From Desulfallas sp. Bu1-1 (lineage in GTDB: Bacteria; Bacillota; Desulfotomaculia; Desulfotomaculales; Desulfallaceae), in contig NZ_JADNRQ010000007.1 of NCBI RefSeq assembly GCF_015594625.1, positions 1-64,000 of the forward strand: 64,000 nucleotides of DNA. The letters run 5' to 3'. Positions 7,468 through 16,197 of this stretch are shown in pieces (position 1 is the stretch's first letter; every line of letters starts with the position of its first letter). A program made the translations under genes and the position numbers. The notes beneath the pieces were generated by a model. The model was not told where the DNA came from, searched no databases, and worked only from the letters and a program-made list of their open reading frames with translations.

Positions 7468-9210
7468 CCTATTACCTAACAATTGCAGAAAGGGTGTTCC
7501 AATGGCTTCCATTATCAAGAAGAAGATCAAGGGCAATACATATTACTACGCTGTACAGAGCGGTTGGAAAGACGGCAAATCGCGTATTATCTGGCAAAAG
7601 TACCTCGGAAAAGCCGACGATATAGTTAAAGCTTTATCCAAAGACCCCGTTAAACCGGTTGAGGTTATATGTTTTGAGTTCGGGGCGTCTGCTACTCTTT
7701 ATAGCATTGCCAACCAGCTTAAGTTGGTAGAAACCATTGACCGTCATACTAATAAACGAAAACAAGGGCCTTCCGTTGGTCAGTATATGCTGATAGCCGC
7801 TATAAACCGAGCCATTGCCCCCACCAGTAAAAGGCAGATTGGTGAGTGGTTTTCTTCTTCATCATTGCAAAACTGGCTACCTGTAAAACCCAAACATTTA
7901 TCCAGTCAACGTTTTTGGGATCATATGGGATACCTCGATTCCGAGGCCATTAAGGCTATTGAAGCCGAGTTGACTGCCCGTATGGTCAAAGAGTTTAACC
8001 TGGATTTAAGGTGCCTGGTATATGATACAACTAATTTTTTTACCTGGATCGATACTATGAATGATTCCGAATTACCGCAGCGTGGTCACAACAAGGCTAA
8101 AAGGAACGACTTAAAGCAGGTTGGATTGTCCATGATGGTGACTACGGACTTTCATATTCCGCTGTTCCACAAGGTTTATCCGGGTAACCGTACTGATTCC
8201 AAGCAGTTTGGCAGCGTTACCGAAGAACTGGTGGAAAGATTAAGGTTGATTAAGGCTAATTGTCAGGATATCACCCTGGTATATGACAAAGGAAATAACT
8301 CCAAGAAGAATCAAAAGCAAATAGATAACAGCCCGTTTTCTTTTGTAGGGTCGCTGGTTCCCTCCCAACACCCTGATTTGTTGGCTGTGCCCCGGTGTTC
8401 TTTTACCCCCTTGCAAGGTGCCAATTTTGGCGGTGTATTTGCCTATCGCACCAGGAAAATGATTATGGGGGTAGAGCGAACGGTTGTTGTTACTTTCAAT
8501 GAAGCACTGTATCTCGGTCAGTTACAGGGGATACTCTTGCAATTGCGCAAGGCCAATGAGGCTTTGCGTGAATTACAGAAAAAGCTTTGTAACCGGGCAA
8601 ACGCCGGCAAAAAACGGGGTAAGCCGCCAACGGTGGCTTCGGTTCAAAATCAGGTCAAAAAGATATTAACCAGTAGCTCGGCACCGTTATCAAAATTAAT
8701 TCGTACAGAGGTTAAAGAAGTTGACGCAAATGTGCAGCTGGAGTACTCCATTGATCATGATGCTTTGGATAACTACAAAGATAACTACCTTGGTAAAAGT
8801 ATTCTTTTCACCGACCGCGAGGACTGGTCCACCGAGGATATTGTGTCCGCTTACCGGGGGCAATCACATATTGAAGATGCTTTTAAAAGGATGAAAGATC
8901 CTCATTTTTTAAGTTGGAGTCCACAATATCACTGGACGGACCAAAAAATTGAAGTGCATGCTTTTTATTGCGTGCTTGCCCTCACCCTTACCACTCTGGC
9001 CAGGCGGAAAGCTGTTCTTGCGGGAGTTGATATAAGCATCCCGAAGATGTTGGAAGAGTTAGCCAATATTAAAAATGTAGCACATATTTACCCTAAAGAT
9101 TCCAAACAAAAAGATTGTTTGATGTTGACTAAACGCAATGAGATTCAGCAGAAGTTAATGGAAATTATGGAAATTGAGCAGTTGCATAGGGATATTTGTT
9201 AGGTAACAGG
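7468..9210 (+). mobile_element. IS1634-type insertion sequence
   Basis: Left end CCTATTACCTAACAA (7468-7482) and right end TTGTTAGGTAACAGG (9196-9210) are inverted repeats matching at 14 of 15 bases; the right one overlaps the transposase stop codon. The element would be about 1.74 kb with a single gene. I see no clear target duplication beside these ends, so the true tips may lie slightly further out (CTAGTTA-containing sequences occur near 7410 and, on the other strand, near 9265). Confidence 0.7.
7502..9202 (+). CDS. IS1634 family (IS4-related) transposase
   Basis: 566 residues, uninterrupted. Signature parts are the opening MASIIKKKIKGNTYYYAVQS and WQKYLGKADDI, the first catalytic Asp region CLVYDTTNFFTW, the second Asp in TLVYDKGNNS, and the YREK block AYRGQSHIEDAFKRMK with the catalytic Glu and Lys. 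An AAAGGGTG ribosome site precedes ATG 7502. The frame is intact, so the element may still be active. It catalyses cut-and-paste transposition of the enclosing element. Confidence 0.92.
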   Translation: MASIIKKKIKGNTYYYAVQSGWKDGKSRIIWQKYLGKADDIVKALSKDPVKPVEVICFEFGASATLYSIANQLKLVETIDRHTNKRKQGPSVGQYMLIAAINRAIAPTSKRQIGEWFSSSSLQNWLPVKPKHLSSQRFWDHMGYLDSEAIKAIEAELTARMVKEFNLDLRCLVYDTTNFFTWIDTMNDSELPQRGHNKAKRNDLKQVGLSMMVTTDFHIPLFHKVYPGNRTDSKQFGSVTEELVERLRLIKANCQDITLVYDKGNNSKKNQKQIDNSPFSFVGSLVPSQHPDLLAVPRCSFTPLQGANFGGVFAYRTRKMIMGVERTVVVTFNEALYLGQLQGILLQLRKANEALRELQKKLCNRANAGKKRGKPPTVASVQNQVKKILTSSSAPLSKLIRTEVKEVDANVQLEYSIDHDALDNYKDNYLGKSILFTDREDWSTEDIVSAYRGQSHIEDAFKRMKDPHFLSWSPQYHWTDQKIEVHAFYCVLALTLTTLARRKAVLAGVDISIPKMLEELANIKNVAHIYPKDSKQKDCLMLTKRNEIQQKLMEIMEIEQLHRDIC

Positions 9211-9270
9211 ACCCAATATCCGGGATGCCTTGATGCGCCTGAGTTGCCGGGTTCTTGTATCCTATAACTA

Positions 9271-10152
9271 GGAAAGTTACGCTTAGTAGCTGATGAAATG
9301 TCCATGGCGGACCTGATTTTGGCCAAAAACCTGTTTGAGGCAATAAAAACCGGAACGAGGGTCCTCCTGGTGGGGGATATTGATCAGCTCCCCTCGGTCG
9401 GGCCGGGAAACATACTAAGGGACATTCTGAGCTGTAACAACATTCCCCGCGTCACTTTAAACAAAGTATTCAGGCAGGCGGCCAAGTCGCAGATCATTGC
9501 CAACGCCCACCGAATCAACAAGGGACAGCAGTTGATGATCGACACATCAAAAACCGATTTCTTCTTTTTCGAAAGAGAAGAACCGGGGGATATTATCAAG
9601 TGTATCCTTCACTGTATCAGTAAACTTGAATATGACGTTGCCGACATCCAAGTATTGTCGCCGCTAAAAAAGGGTCCCCTTGGGACTCAGGAACTAAACA
9701 AGACCATTCAGGAAGCCATCAACCCCAAAGGCCAGGCAATAAAATATTCCGACAGGATATTCAGGGTTGGAGATAAAGTAATCCAGACCAAAAACGACTA
9801 TGAAATGGGGGTATTTAACGGCGATATAGGGGTTGTCAAAAAAATCGAGGGCTCCAGTATGTTTGTGCAATTTAACGGCGATTTGGTTAAATACGGCTAC
9901 GGCCAGCTGAACAACCTTGAACTGGCCTACTGCATAACGATTCACAAGAGCCAGGGGTCGGAATTTAAAGCGGTGATCATTCCGCTCACGTCCTCACACT
10001 ATATAATGCTGGCCAGGAACCTGTTATACACGGCAATCACCAGAGCCAGGGAAAAAGTAATCCTGGTCGGGACCAGGAAAGCGTTGGCCATGGCCATCAG
10101 GAATAATACGCCGGTAATGCGATATACCAAACTTAAAAATTTATTACCGTAA
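9271..10152 (+). pseudogene. recD2: C-terminal fragment of a RecD2-type DNA helicase
   Basis: The reading frame begins abruptly at about 9271 with LVADEMSMADLILAKNLFEA, which is the Walker B region of RecD/TraA-family helicases (usually DEASM). Helicase motifs downstream are intact: VGDIDQLPSVGPGN, VFRQAAKSQII, ITIHKSQGSEF and LLYTAITRAREKV. The N-terminal domains and Walker A motif, roughly 400 residues of a normal 700-750, are missing and are not found left of the neighbouring IS. The truncation point lies about 60 bases right of the IS end, so a deletion beside the IS is likely. ATG 9298 could open a 284-residue remnant without ATPase activity. Confidence 0.8.
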
Positions 10153-10275
10153 TTTACCAGTGAGATTCCCCATGCTTGTCCGGCTTGAACCGGGCTTTTC
10201 TTTTTTTTCAGGAAGCGACTTGAGGGGCATATTTGGCTTAATAATGGGAATTTTAAGGCCAAAGGGGGGAAGTTA

Positions 10276-10494
10276 ATGGTAAAAGCGTCTGGTGGAAAGG
10301 TTTTTGTTAATGATGTAGAATATAGGATTAAGAAAGGTCCCGGCACCATTAAATTGCAAAGACGCGATCCGGTATCCGGAATACGGGTGGAAAACGTGTT
10401 CACTCCAGGGCCGGATTCCTCTAAACGATTGAGCAACTTTAAAGCTAAGGCCGCAGAACTTGTTTTAAACGATATTCTCAATCAATCCAGGTAG
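10276..10494 (+). CDS. Hypothetical small basic protein before the serine recombinase
   Basis: 72 residues, no recognised domain. The N-terminal two thirds are probably beta-rich (KVFVNDVEYRIKKG, IKLQRRDPVSG) and the C-terminus a helix. GGGGGGAAG gives a strong ribosome site before ATG 10276. The gap to the recombinase start is only about 14 bases, so the two are probably co-transcribed. Small genes beside large serine recombinases are sometimes recombination directionality factors; that is a guess from position only. Confidence 0.6.
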   Translation: MVKASGGKVFVNDVEYRIKKGPGTIKLQRRDPVSGIRVENVFTPGPDSSKRLSNFKAKAAELVLNDILNQSR

Positions 10495-10508
10495 GGGTGT
10501 GTATTGAA

Positions 10509-12221
10509 ATGGCCATTCCGGTGGCAGCACTGTACAGGGTATCAACCGCCAAACAACTAAAAGACGATGAAGACGACAGTATCCCCGTCCAATCCGCCGT
10601 AATCAGAAACTTCGTTGCCCAGCATCCGGAATGGGAACTGACCAGGGACAGGGAGTATGCTGAAGAAGGCGTGTCTGCCTTTAAATTGAGCAAGGATGAC
10701 CGGGATATTCTTCAACACGTCATTGACGACGCATATAAGGGTAAATTCAAAGTCCTGCTGGTTTTTAAGGCCGACCGCCTTTCGCGCAACAGCTTTGAGT
10801 ATCCAATAGTCCTGTGGCAACTCCACCGCGCCGGCGTTGAGGTCGTTGCCGTCGCCGACGGTGGCAAAAAGCTGGGTGTGGAAGACCAGTTTGATAAACT
10901 AATCCGCTTTATCGAGGGCTGGCAGGCTGAAACGGAAAGTAAAAATACCAGCATCCGTGTATCCCACGCCATGCGGGAGAAAGCCAAGCAAGGGCACTGG
11001 AACGGCGGCCGGCCGCCTTACGGGTTCAGATTGTCCGACTCGAAGCAGGGATTGCCGCTGGTGATAGATGAGCAGGAATCCGCAATAATCAAAGAGATGT
11101 GCAGGTTCTACCTGGAGGAAGGAATCGGCAGCAAGCGGATCGCCAAAGCGTTAAATGAGAAGGGGTGCCGAACCAGGGAAGGGAAGCTGTGGAGCGATAC
11201 CCGTGTCCGGGCGGTGCTGCAAAATCCCATTATCTGCGGTTTACCGGCTTACGACCGTACAAAACAAGGAAATACACCCACCTCGCGGGTCCGGATTAGA
11301 GGTTATACCGACCTGAGTAATTTTATCATACCCCGGGATGAAAACGGCAATCCAAAGCCGGTACCGGAATATAGTATTATTACGTTGGAAGAATGGCAAC
11401 GATTAATTAACAAAATGCGTGAGAATGTACCATCAATGAAAGCTGGAACCCCGCCGGCAAGGGCCATGTCCAGCGAAGCGTTGTTGACAGGCTTTCTTGT
11501 ATGCGGGCATTGCGGGCGGGGATTTATCAGCTCCGGAAGCAACTGGCGCAAGCGGAACGGCAAGATCTATCCTTGCCGTAAACGGGTTTACCGCTGCATT
11601 ACACATGCCCGGGTGGGCGGAGGGGAAAAGGTCTGCGAAGGTCAGGGGTCATACTCCCAGCAAAAAATAGACCGCGTTTTCCTTCAGGAATTACAAAATT
11701 TTCTATCAGGGCTTAACCTAAATGATCTGCTGCAATATGTTGAGCAAAAACAAATAGATTATCTGGCTTCAACCACAAATCACATTAAAGCCCTTCAAAC
11801 GGAACTCCGCAAAAACAAAAAGATTTACAATGCCTGGGTAAAACGTCTGGACGAATATTTTTCCGACCCCGAAAACAGTATGTATTCGGAACAACTGCTT
11901 GCCGAAAAGGTCCGTGAATATGGTAATATTGTATCGGAGAATGAAAAAGAATTGGAGAGAGTTAAATCCGAGGCCCGCATTGAAAAACACAAGAGAAGCC
12001 AGTTGATGGAATTTTCCCGGCGTGCGCCCGAATGGTTTAAGCTCTTCATGGAAGCCCCTGTATCAACGAAGAAGCAAATGTTGGCCCAGATTATCGGCAA
12101 GGTTGTTTTATACCGGGACAAAATAGAGATTCATTATAACGTAGACCTGGCAGAATTCTTGGGCCAGGAAGAAAAAACAGTTCAGGACAGGCTCAAGCTA
12201 AAGGTTTTAGCGACATTTTGA
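10509..12221 (+). CDS. Large serine recombinase (resolvase/invertase superfamily integrase)
   Basis: About 570 residues. The catalytic serine is in ALYRVSTAKQ near residue 12; the catalytic domain continues to KADRLSRNSFEYP, then the long helix, the recombinase domain (GHWNGGRPPYGFRL, then RIAKALNEKG) and a zinc ribbon beginning FLVCGHCGRGF near residue 330 with further Cys after it. A coiled coil (LQTELRKNKKIYNAWVKRLD) and a C-terminal tail follow. This is the architecture of phage integrases and of sporulation recombinases such as SpoIVCA. ATG 10509 is preferred: GTAGGGGTG lies about 9 bases upstream; GTG 10497 is the alternative. The gene runs up to the junction with the broken tepA, the usual place of an integrase inside its element. 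Confidence 0.93.
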   Translation: MAIPVAALYRVSTAKQLKDDEDDSIPVQSAVIRNFVAQHPEWELTRDREYAEEGVSAFKLSKDDRDILQHVIDDAYKGKFKVLLVFKADRLSRNSFEYPIVLWQLHRAGVEVVAVADGGKKLGVEDQFDKLIRFIEGWQAETESKNTSIRVSHAMREKAKQGHWNGGRPPYGFRLSDSKQGLPLVIDEQESAIIKEMCRFYLEEGIGSKRIAKALNEKGCRTREGKLWSDTRVRAVLQNPIICGLPAYDRTKQGNTPTSRVRIRGYTDLSNFIIPRDENGNPKPVPEYSIITLEEWQRLINKMRENVPSMKAGTPPARAMSSEALLTGFLVCGHCGRGFISSGSNWRKRNGKIYPCRKRVYRCITHARVGGGEKVCEGQGSYSQQKIDRVFLQELQNFLSGLNLNDLLQYVEQKQIDYLASTTNHIKALQTELRKNKKIYNAWVKRLDEYFSDPENSMYSEQLLAEKVREYGNIVSENEKELERVKSEARIEKHKRSQLMEFSRRAPEWFKLFMEAPVSTKKQMLAQIIGKVVLYRDKIEIHYNVDLAEFLGQEEKTVQDRLKLKVLATF

Positions 12222-12275
12222 ACCCCGGATAGGAATATTCCCGTTCTTCTGATGTTAGGGGGTAGCGACAAGGAG
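12222..12275. other. Probable attachment-site junction (attR) of the integrated element
   Basis: The recombinase TGA ends at 12221 and tepA homology begins within the next few tens of bases (VLLMLGG, then SIGVPIAVS). The crossover must lie in this interval. The exact core dinucleotide cannot be fixed without the other junction, which is not in the window. Confidence 0.5.
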
Positions 12276-12644
12276 AGTATCGGGGTGCCGATTGCGGTGT
12301 CCACCAATTACTCCTTCATCGCTGAAACCGCAAGTATGACCATCCACCCCATCCGGCTGAACGGCCTTGTCATCGGGGTGCCGCAAACCTACGAATATCT
12401 CGATAAAATGCAGGACCGGGTAGTCCGGTTCGTGACCAAACACTCGCATATTACCGAGGAAAAATTCAGGGAGTTGATGTTTCGCACGGGGGAACTGGCC
12501 AGGGATATCGGGACCGTGCTGATCGGGTATGATGCGGTGGAATGCGGGTTAATCAACGAGGTGGGCGGCATGAGCCAGGCGTTGCGCAAATTAAACCAGC
12601 TCAGGGAAGAATGGAAATCCCGAAAAGAGGTGCAGTTACAGTGA
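12228..12644 (+). pseudogene. tepA: 5'-truncated tepA: ClpP-like (translocation-enhancing) protease, C-terminal half
   Basis: The frame encodes about the last 138 residues of a ClpP/crotonase-fold protease of the TepA family. Matching features are [39 protein letters not shown], then [12 protein letters not shown], the [16 protein letters not shown] helix and the terminal [13 protein letters not shown]. The N-terminal half, including the usual NTVGGDVEAG segment, is absent because the serine recombinase element ends directly upstream. The apparent start ATG 12252 has no ribosome site. TGA 12642-12644 overlaps the GTG start of ylzJ, as in an intact operon. Either the gene is dead or it is restored when the element excises. 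Confidence 0.8.
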
Positions 12645-12862
12645 TCCTTTACACTCCGATGCAGCTGGAGCTTGTGCTGGCGGGCCTGGACCAGGTGACC
12701 CGTTCGGGTGAAGAAGAGACTACTGTGGACGGTATACCCGCAATAGTGCGCAGGACAGCCGATGGTAAAGAGCAAATTGTGCAATTGCTCAGTACAAATC
12801 CGGCGGATTATTTGCGCAAGGATTTGTGTCCCGGCGCGTTGGTCAGGTCCGATCGTAAATAA
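12641..12862 (+). CDS. ylzJ: YlzJ-like small protein
   Basis: 73 residues, matching the YlzJ family that in Bacillus lies between tepA and spoIIIE. The opening [15 protein letters not shown] and the sequence after it are characteristic; the molecular function is unknown. GTG 12641 overlaps the tepA stop (GTGA) and has AGAGGTG upstream, which argues for translational coupling. Its position confirms that the truncated upstream gene is tepA. Confidence 0.75.
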   Translation: MILYTPMQLELVLAGLDQVTRSGEEETTVDGIPAIVRRTADGKEQIVQLLSTNPADYLRKDLCPGALVRSDRK

Positions 12863-12906
12863 TAACTATTTTTGAACATCCCGGCTGGCTGTAAAGTTTG
12901 TCCGTA

Positions 12907-12915
12907 TGTTATAAT
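12907..12915 (+). promoter_or_regulatory. Extended -10 promoter of uppP
   Basis: TGTTATAAT (TGn plus TATAAT) lies about 30 bases before ATG 12946. No good -35 box is seen at the right distance. The same nonamer occurs before the gene at 20218. Confidence 0.6.
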
Positions 12916-12945
12916 GGTGCTGTTTATGCTACAGAAAAGGCTGGG

Positions 12946-13740
12946 ATGAAATTGGATTTGCTTCAAACGGTAGTGTTGGGAATTGTCCAGGGCTTAGGGG
13001 AATTTTTGCCTATATCCAGTTCCGCCCATCTGGTGCTGGTTCCCTGGCTGATGGGCTGGCCGTATGCCGGCTTAACTTTTGACGTGGCCCTGCACGTCGG
13101 AACGCTTTTTGCCGTGATCGCTTTCTTCTGGCGCGACTGGCTGCAGTTGATTGGAGATGGGCTGAAGTTCAAGCGGACCACCGAAGGCAAACTATTCTGG
13201 TTTCTGGTCGTTAGCACGATACCAGGCGCAGCCGCGGGGTATTTGCTGGAAAACCAGGCGGAAACAGTTTTTCGTCACCCGCTGTTGGTTGGGGTTATGC
13301 TCATTATCATGGGTGTAATCCTGTACCTGGCTGATACCCGGTCACTGTCCGTGATCCATTTAAAAGATGTAGGCCTGAAAGAAAGTTTGATTATCGGTGT
13401 ATCGCAGGCCCTGGCCATTATTCCCGGTGTTTCACGCTCGGGAGTCACCATGACCGCCGGCAGGTTAATGGGGTTGACCAGGGAAACATCAGCCCGCTTT
13501 TCTTTTCTACTGTCCACACCTATTATCGCCGGTGCAGGGGTAAAGGAACTTACAAAACTGGCGCCGGGCGACATCGATTCCGTATTTATCACCGGGGTGC
13601 TTGTATCGGCGCTGGTGGGGTTTTTAGCCATCAAGTTTTTATTAAGATATTTATCCCGGCGAAATTACTCCATTTTTGCCTGGTACCGCTTATTGGCCGG
13701 CTTATTGGTGATTGGTATCTATTTTTATAGAAATTGGTAA
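12946..13740 (+). CDS. uppP: Undecaprenyl-diphosphate phosphatase (BacA/UppP family)
   Basis: 264 residues, polytopic membrane protein. It removes phosphate from undecaprenyl diphosphate to recycle the lipid carrier of cell-wall synthesis and gives bacitracin resistance. The two family motifs are visible: GLGEFLPISSSAHLVL near residue 20 and the PGVSRSGVTMTAGRLMGL repeat near residue 165. Seven to eight hydrophobic segments follow family order. ATG 12946 is chosen because the promoter -10 box lies at 12910, within any longer reading frame. A terminator follows, so it seems to be a single-gene unit inserted between ylzJ and ftsK. Confidence 0.95.
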   Translation: MKLDLLQTVVLGIVQGLGEFLPISSSAHLVLVPWLMGWPYAGLTFDVALHVGTLFAVIAFFWRDWLQLIGDGLKFKRTTEGKLFWFLVVSTIPGAAAGYLLENQAETVFRHPLLVGVMLIIMGVILYLADTRSLSVIHLKDVGLKESLIIGVSQALAIIPGVSRSGVTMTAGRLMGLTRETSARFSFLLSTPIIAGAGVKELTKLAPGDIDSVFITGVLVSALVGFLAIKFLLRYLSRRNYSIFAWYRLLAGLLVIGIYFYRNW

Positions 13741-13746
13741 ATAGTT

Positions 13747-13773
13747 AAAACCGATGCTGGAATCGGTTTTTTT
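13747..13773 (+). terminator. Terminator of uppP
   Basis: AAACCGAT, loop GCTGGA, ATCGGTTT, then a run of T. Confidence 0.8.
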
Positions 13774-13838
13774 ATTGTTTTTTAGAGGAATTATATGTTA
13801 AAAATGGAATATGCATACTAGGGGGAGGTGGCTTACTG

Positions 13839-16124
13839 ATGTCCAGGGTTAATAAGTTGAAGGATCCTTTAAGATACGAAATAACGGGGATTGCACTGCT
13901 GGCCATTTCCGTGCTGACGTTGTTAAGCGTGATTAATCCTTCCATCGGTTTAGTCGGGGGGGTTATAAGCAGCCTTTTGATGAGATTGGCGGGAGAAGGC
14001 AGGTATCTGGTTCCGGTTTTTCTTACGGTTTTTGGCTTAAAAATGCTGCTGCGCAAGAGCAAGGTTAAAACCCCCGTGAATTTGTCCGGGGCGTTAATTA
14101 TCGCCGTGGTTGTGTTAACCCTGTTGCATTTTACCGTGCCGGCGGAATATGCTCTCAAGTCCGGCCTGGCTGGTGACGGCGGCGGTTTGATCGGGGGATT
14201 GATTTATTTCCTGTTGCTGAAATCGTTCGGGGTGTCAGGCATGTATATCATCCTGACCGCGTTATTGTTAATCGGTTTGCTGCTGTTGACCAATCAATCC
14301 ATTTCTGTGCTGTTGAAAAATGCGCTGGCTAAAACCTTTAACATGTTAAAAAAAACGATTCAGATGGTGGATGAATTTCTTTTTACCAGCGACGAAGATG
14401 AGCCGGTAAATCAACCCGTTATCATTGACGGCTACCCTACCGGAGACGATCTGCCGGGCGGATCAAGGGGTAAAAAAAGCGAGTTTGGCTTAGATGAAAA
14501 AAACCAGAGCGGCGAGCAGACCGATCCGCCGCGGGAAGAAAAAAAATCCAATGTCATATATTACCGGCCCTTTCTGAATGCCGGGGCAAGAAGAGACGAA
14601 GCAACCGGGGAAGGCGGGAGCGGATCTGCTGCGGGATTGAATGAGCATGAGAGCGGGGGCGGTGAATCCTGCAGCGTTGAGTACCAGCTGCCTCCCGTAT
14701 CATTGCTGGCCAAGCCGGTGCGAAGTAAAATGCATAAAAACAACCGGGACATTGCGGATAACGTCAAAAAACTGGAAGAAACGCTCGGCAATTTCGGGAT
14801 TAAAGCCAAAGTAACCCAAGTAACCAGGGGACCGGCGATTACCAGGTATGAGATTCAACCTCCGCCGGGGGTGAAAGTCAGCCGGATTGTCAGTCTGGCT
14901 GATGATATTGCCCTGAGTATGGCGTCGCCCGATGTGCGCATAGAGGCGCCCATCCCGGGCAAAGCGGTAGTGGGCATTGAAGTGCCGAACAAGGAGATTG
15001 CGACGGTATATTTGCGCGAACTTGTGGAAACCGCGGAATTTCAACAGATGCGCTCCCATCTTGCTATTGCTCTGGGTAAAGATATTGCGGGTAACCCGAT
15101 TGTGGACGACCTGGCCCGGATGCCCCACTTGCTGATAGCCGGCGCCACCGGGGCCGGGAAAAGCGTATGTTTGAATACCATCCTGGGCAGTATTTTGTAT
15201 AAAGCAACGCCCCGGCACGTGAAATTCCTGATTATTGACCCCAAGATGGTAGAATTGTCTGTTTATAACGATATTCCCCACCTGGTATCCCCCGTGGTTA
15301 CCGACCCCAAAAAAGCGGCAACATCATTGCGCTGGGCAGTCAAAGAAATGGAGTATCGCTACGAACTATTCGCCCGGGCGGGTGTACGCGACCTGACCCG
15401 TTACAACAACCTGGTGCAGAGTACCGGTAAAACGCCGCTGCCACTATTGGTAATCGTCATTGATGAACTGGCTGATTTGATGATGATCGCGCCTGCTGAA
15501 GTAGAAGACTCCATCTGCCGGTTGGCCCAGATGGCCCGGGCCGCCGGAATCCATCTTGTGGTGGCGACCCAGCGGCCTTCAGTAGATATCATCACCGGGT
15601 TGATCAAGGCAAATATTCCGTCCCGGATCAGCTTTGCCGTTTCCTCGCAAATTGATTCCAGAACTATCCTGGATATGGGGGGAGCGGAAAAATTACTTGG
15701 CCGGGGAGATATGCTGTATTACCCGGTAGGGGCGACAAAACCGGTCAGGGTTCAAGGGGCATACCTGTCGGACAGGGAAGTGGAACTTTTGGTGCAACAC
15801 TGGAAAAAGCAATCCGTTCCCAAATATGATGAGAGCATCGGCCAGGAAAAGACTGGAGAAAGTGGAGGATCCGATATTGAAGATGAAATGCTGTCCCAGG
15901 CGGTGAAGATTTTTGTGGAAACAGGTCACGCCTCCATTTCCCTGCTGCAACGGCGCCTGCACATCGGATACGCCCGGGCGGCGAGATTAATCGACATAAT
16001 GGAGAAAAAGGGGTACGTTGGGGGATATGAGGGGAGCAAGCCCAGAGCGGTTTTAATTACACCCGAAGAATATAAGAACCAGTTTTGCGATCAACTGGAA
16101 TGTCAGGCCGGAAATGATAAATAA
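13839..16124 (+). CDS. ftsK: DNA translocase FtsK/SpoIIIE
   Basis: 761 residues. The N-terminus holds four hydrophobic membrane segments within the first 170 residues, then a charged linker to about residue 290, then the motor: the alpha domain (FGIKAKVTQVTRGPAITRYE), the RecA-like ATPase with Walker A GATGAGKS at 435-442 and Walker B LLVIVIDELADLM, and a C-terminal winged-helix gamma domain (HASISLLQRRLHIGYARAAR) that reads polar DNA motifs. The protein pumps chromosomal DNA through the division or sporulation septum. Placement after ylzJ matches spoIIIE of Bacillus. GGAGGTGG lies before ATG 13839. Confidence 0.95.
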   Translation: MSRVNKLKDPLRYEITGIALLAISVLTLLSVINPSIGLVGGVISSLLMRLAGEGRYLVPVFLTVFGLKMLLRKSKVKTPVNLSGALIIAVVVLTLLHFTVPAEYALKSGLAGDGGGLIGGLIYFLLLKSFGVSGMYIILTALLLIGLLLLTNQSISVLLKNALAKTFNMLKKTIQMVDEFLFTSDEDEPVNQPVIIDGYPTGDDLPGGSRGKKSEFGLDEKNQSGEQTDPPREEKKSNVIYYRPFLNAGARRDEATGEGGSGSAAGLNEHESGGGESCSVEYQLPPVSLLAKPVRSKMHKNNRDIADNVKKLEETLGNFGIKAKVTQVTRGPAITRYEIQPPPGVKVSRIVSLADDIALSMASPDVRIEAPIPGKAVVGIEVPNKEIATVYLRELVETAEFQQMRSHLAIALGKDIAGNPIVDDLARMPHLLIAGATGAGKSVCLNTILGSILYKATPRHVKFLIIDPKMVELSVYNDIPHLVSPVVTDPKKAATSLRWAVKEMEYRYELFARAGVRDLTRYNNLVQSTGKTPLPLLVIVIDELADLMMIAPAEVEDSICRLAQMARAAGIHLVVATQRPSVDIITGLIKANIPSRISFAVSSQIDSRTILDMGGAEKLLGRGDMLYYPVGATKPVRVQGAYLSDREVELLVQHWKKQSVPKYDESIGQEKTGESGGSDIEDEMLSQAVKIFVETGHASISLLQRRLHIGYARAARLIDIMEKKGYVGGYEGSKPRAVLITPEEYKNQFCDQLECQAGNDK

Positions 16125-16197
16125 AAAGAGGATTCATAACCCTTTACGTCGAAGGGAATTTTAACTTTAGCAGACCTTGCCCTCGCCGGAGGACGAA

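Noticed and set aside
12898-12945. Longer N-terminus for UppP
   Set aside because: The frame is open but contains the promoter -10 box, and family homology starts at ATG 12946.
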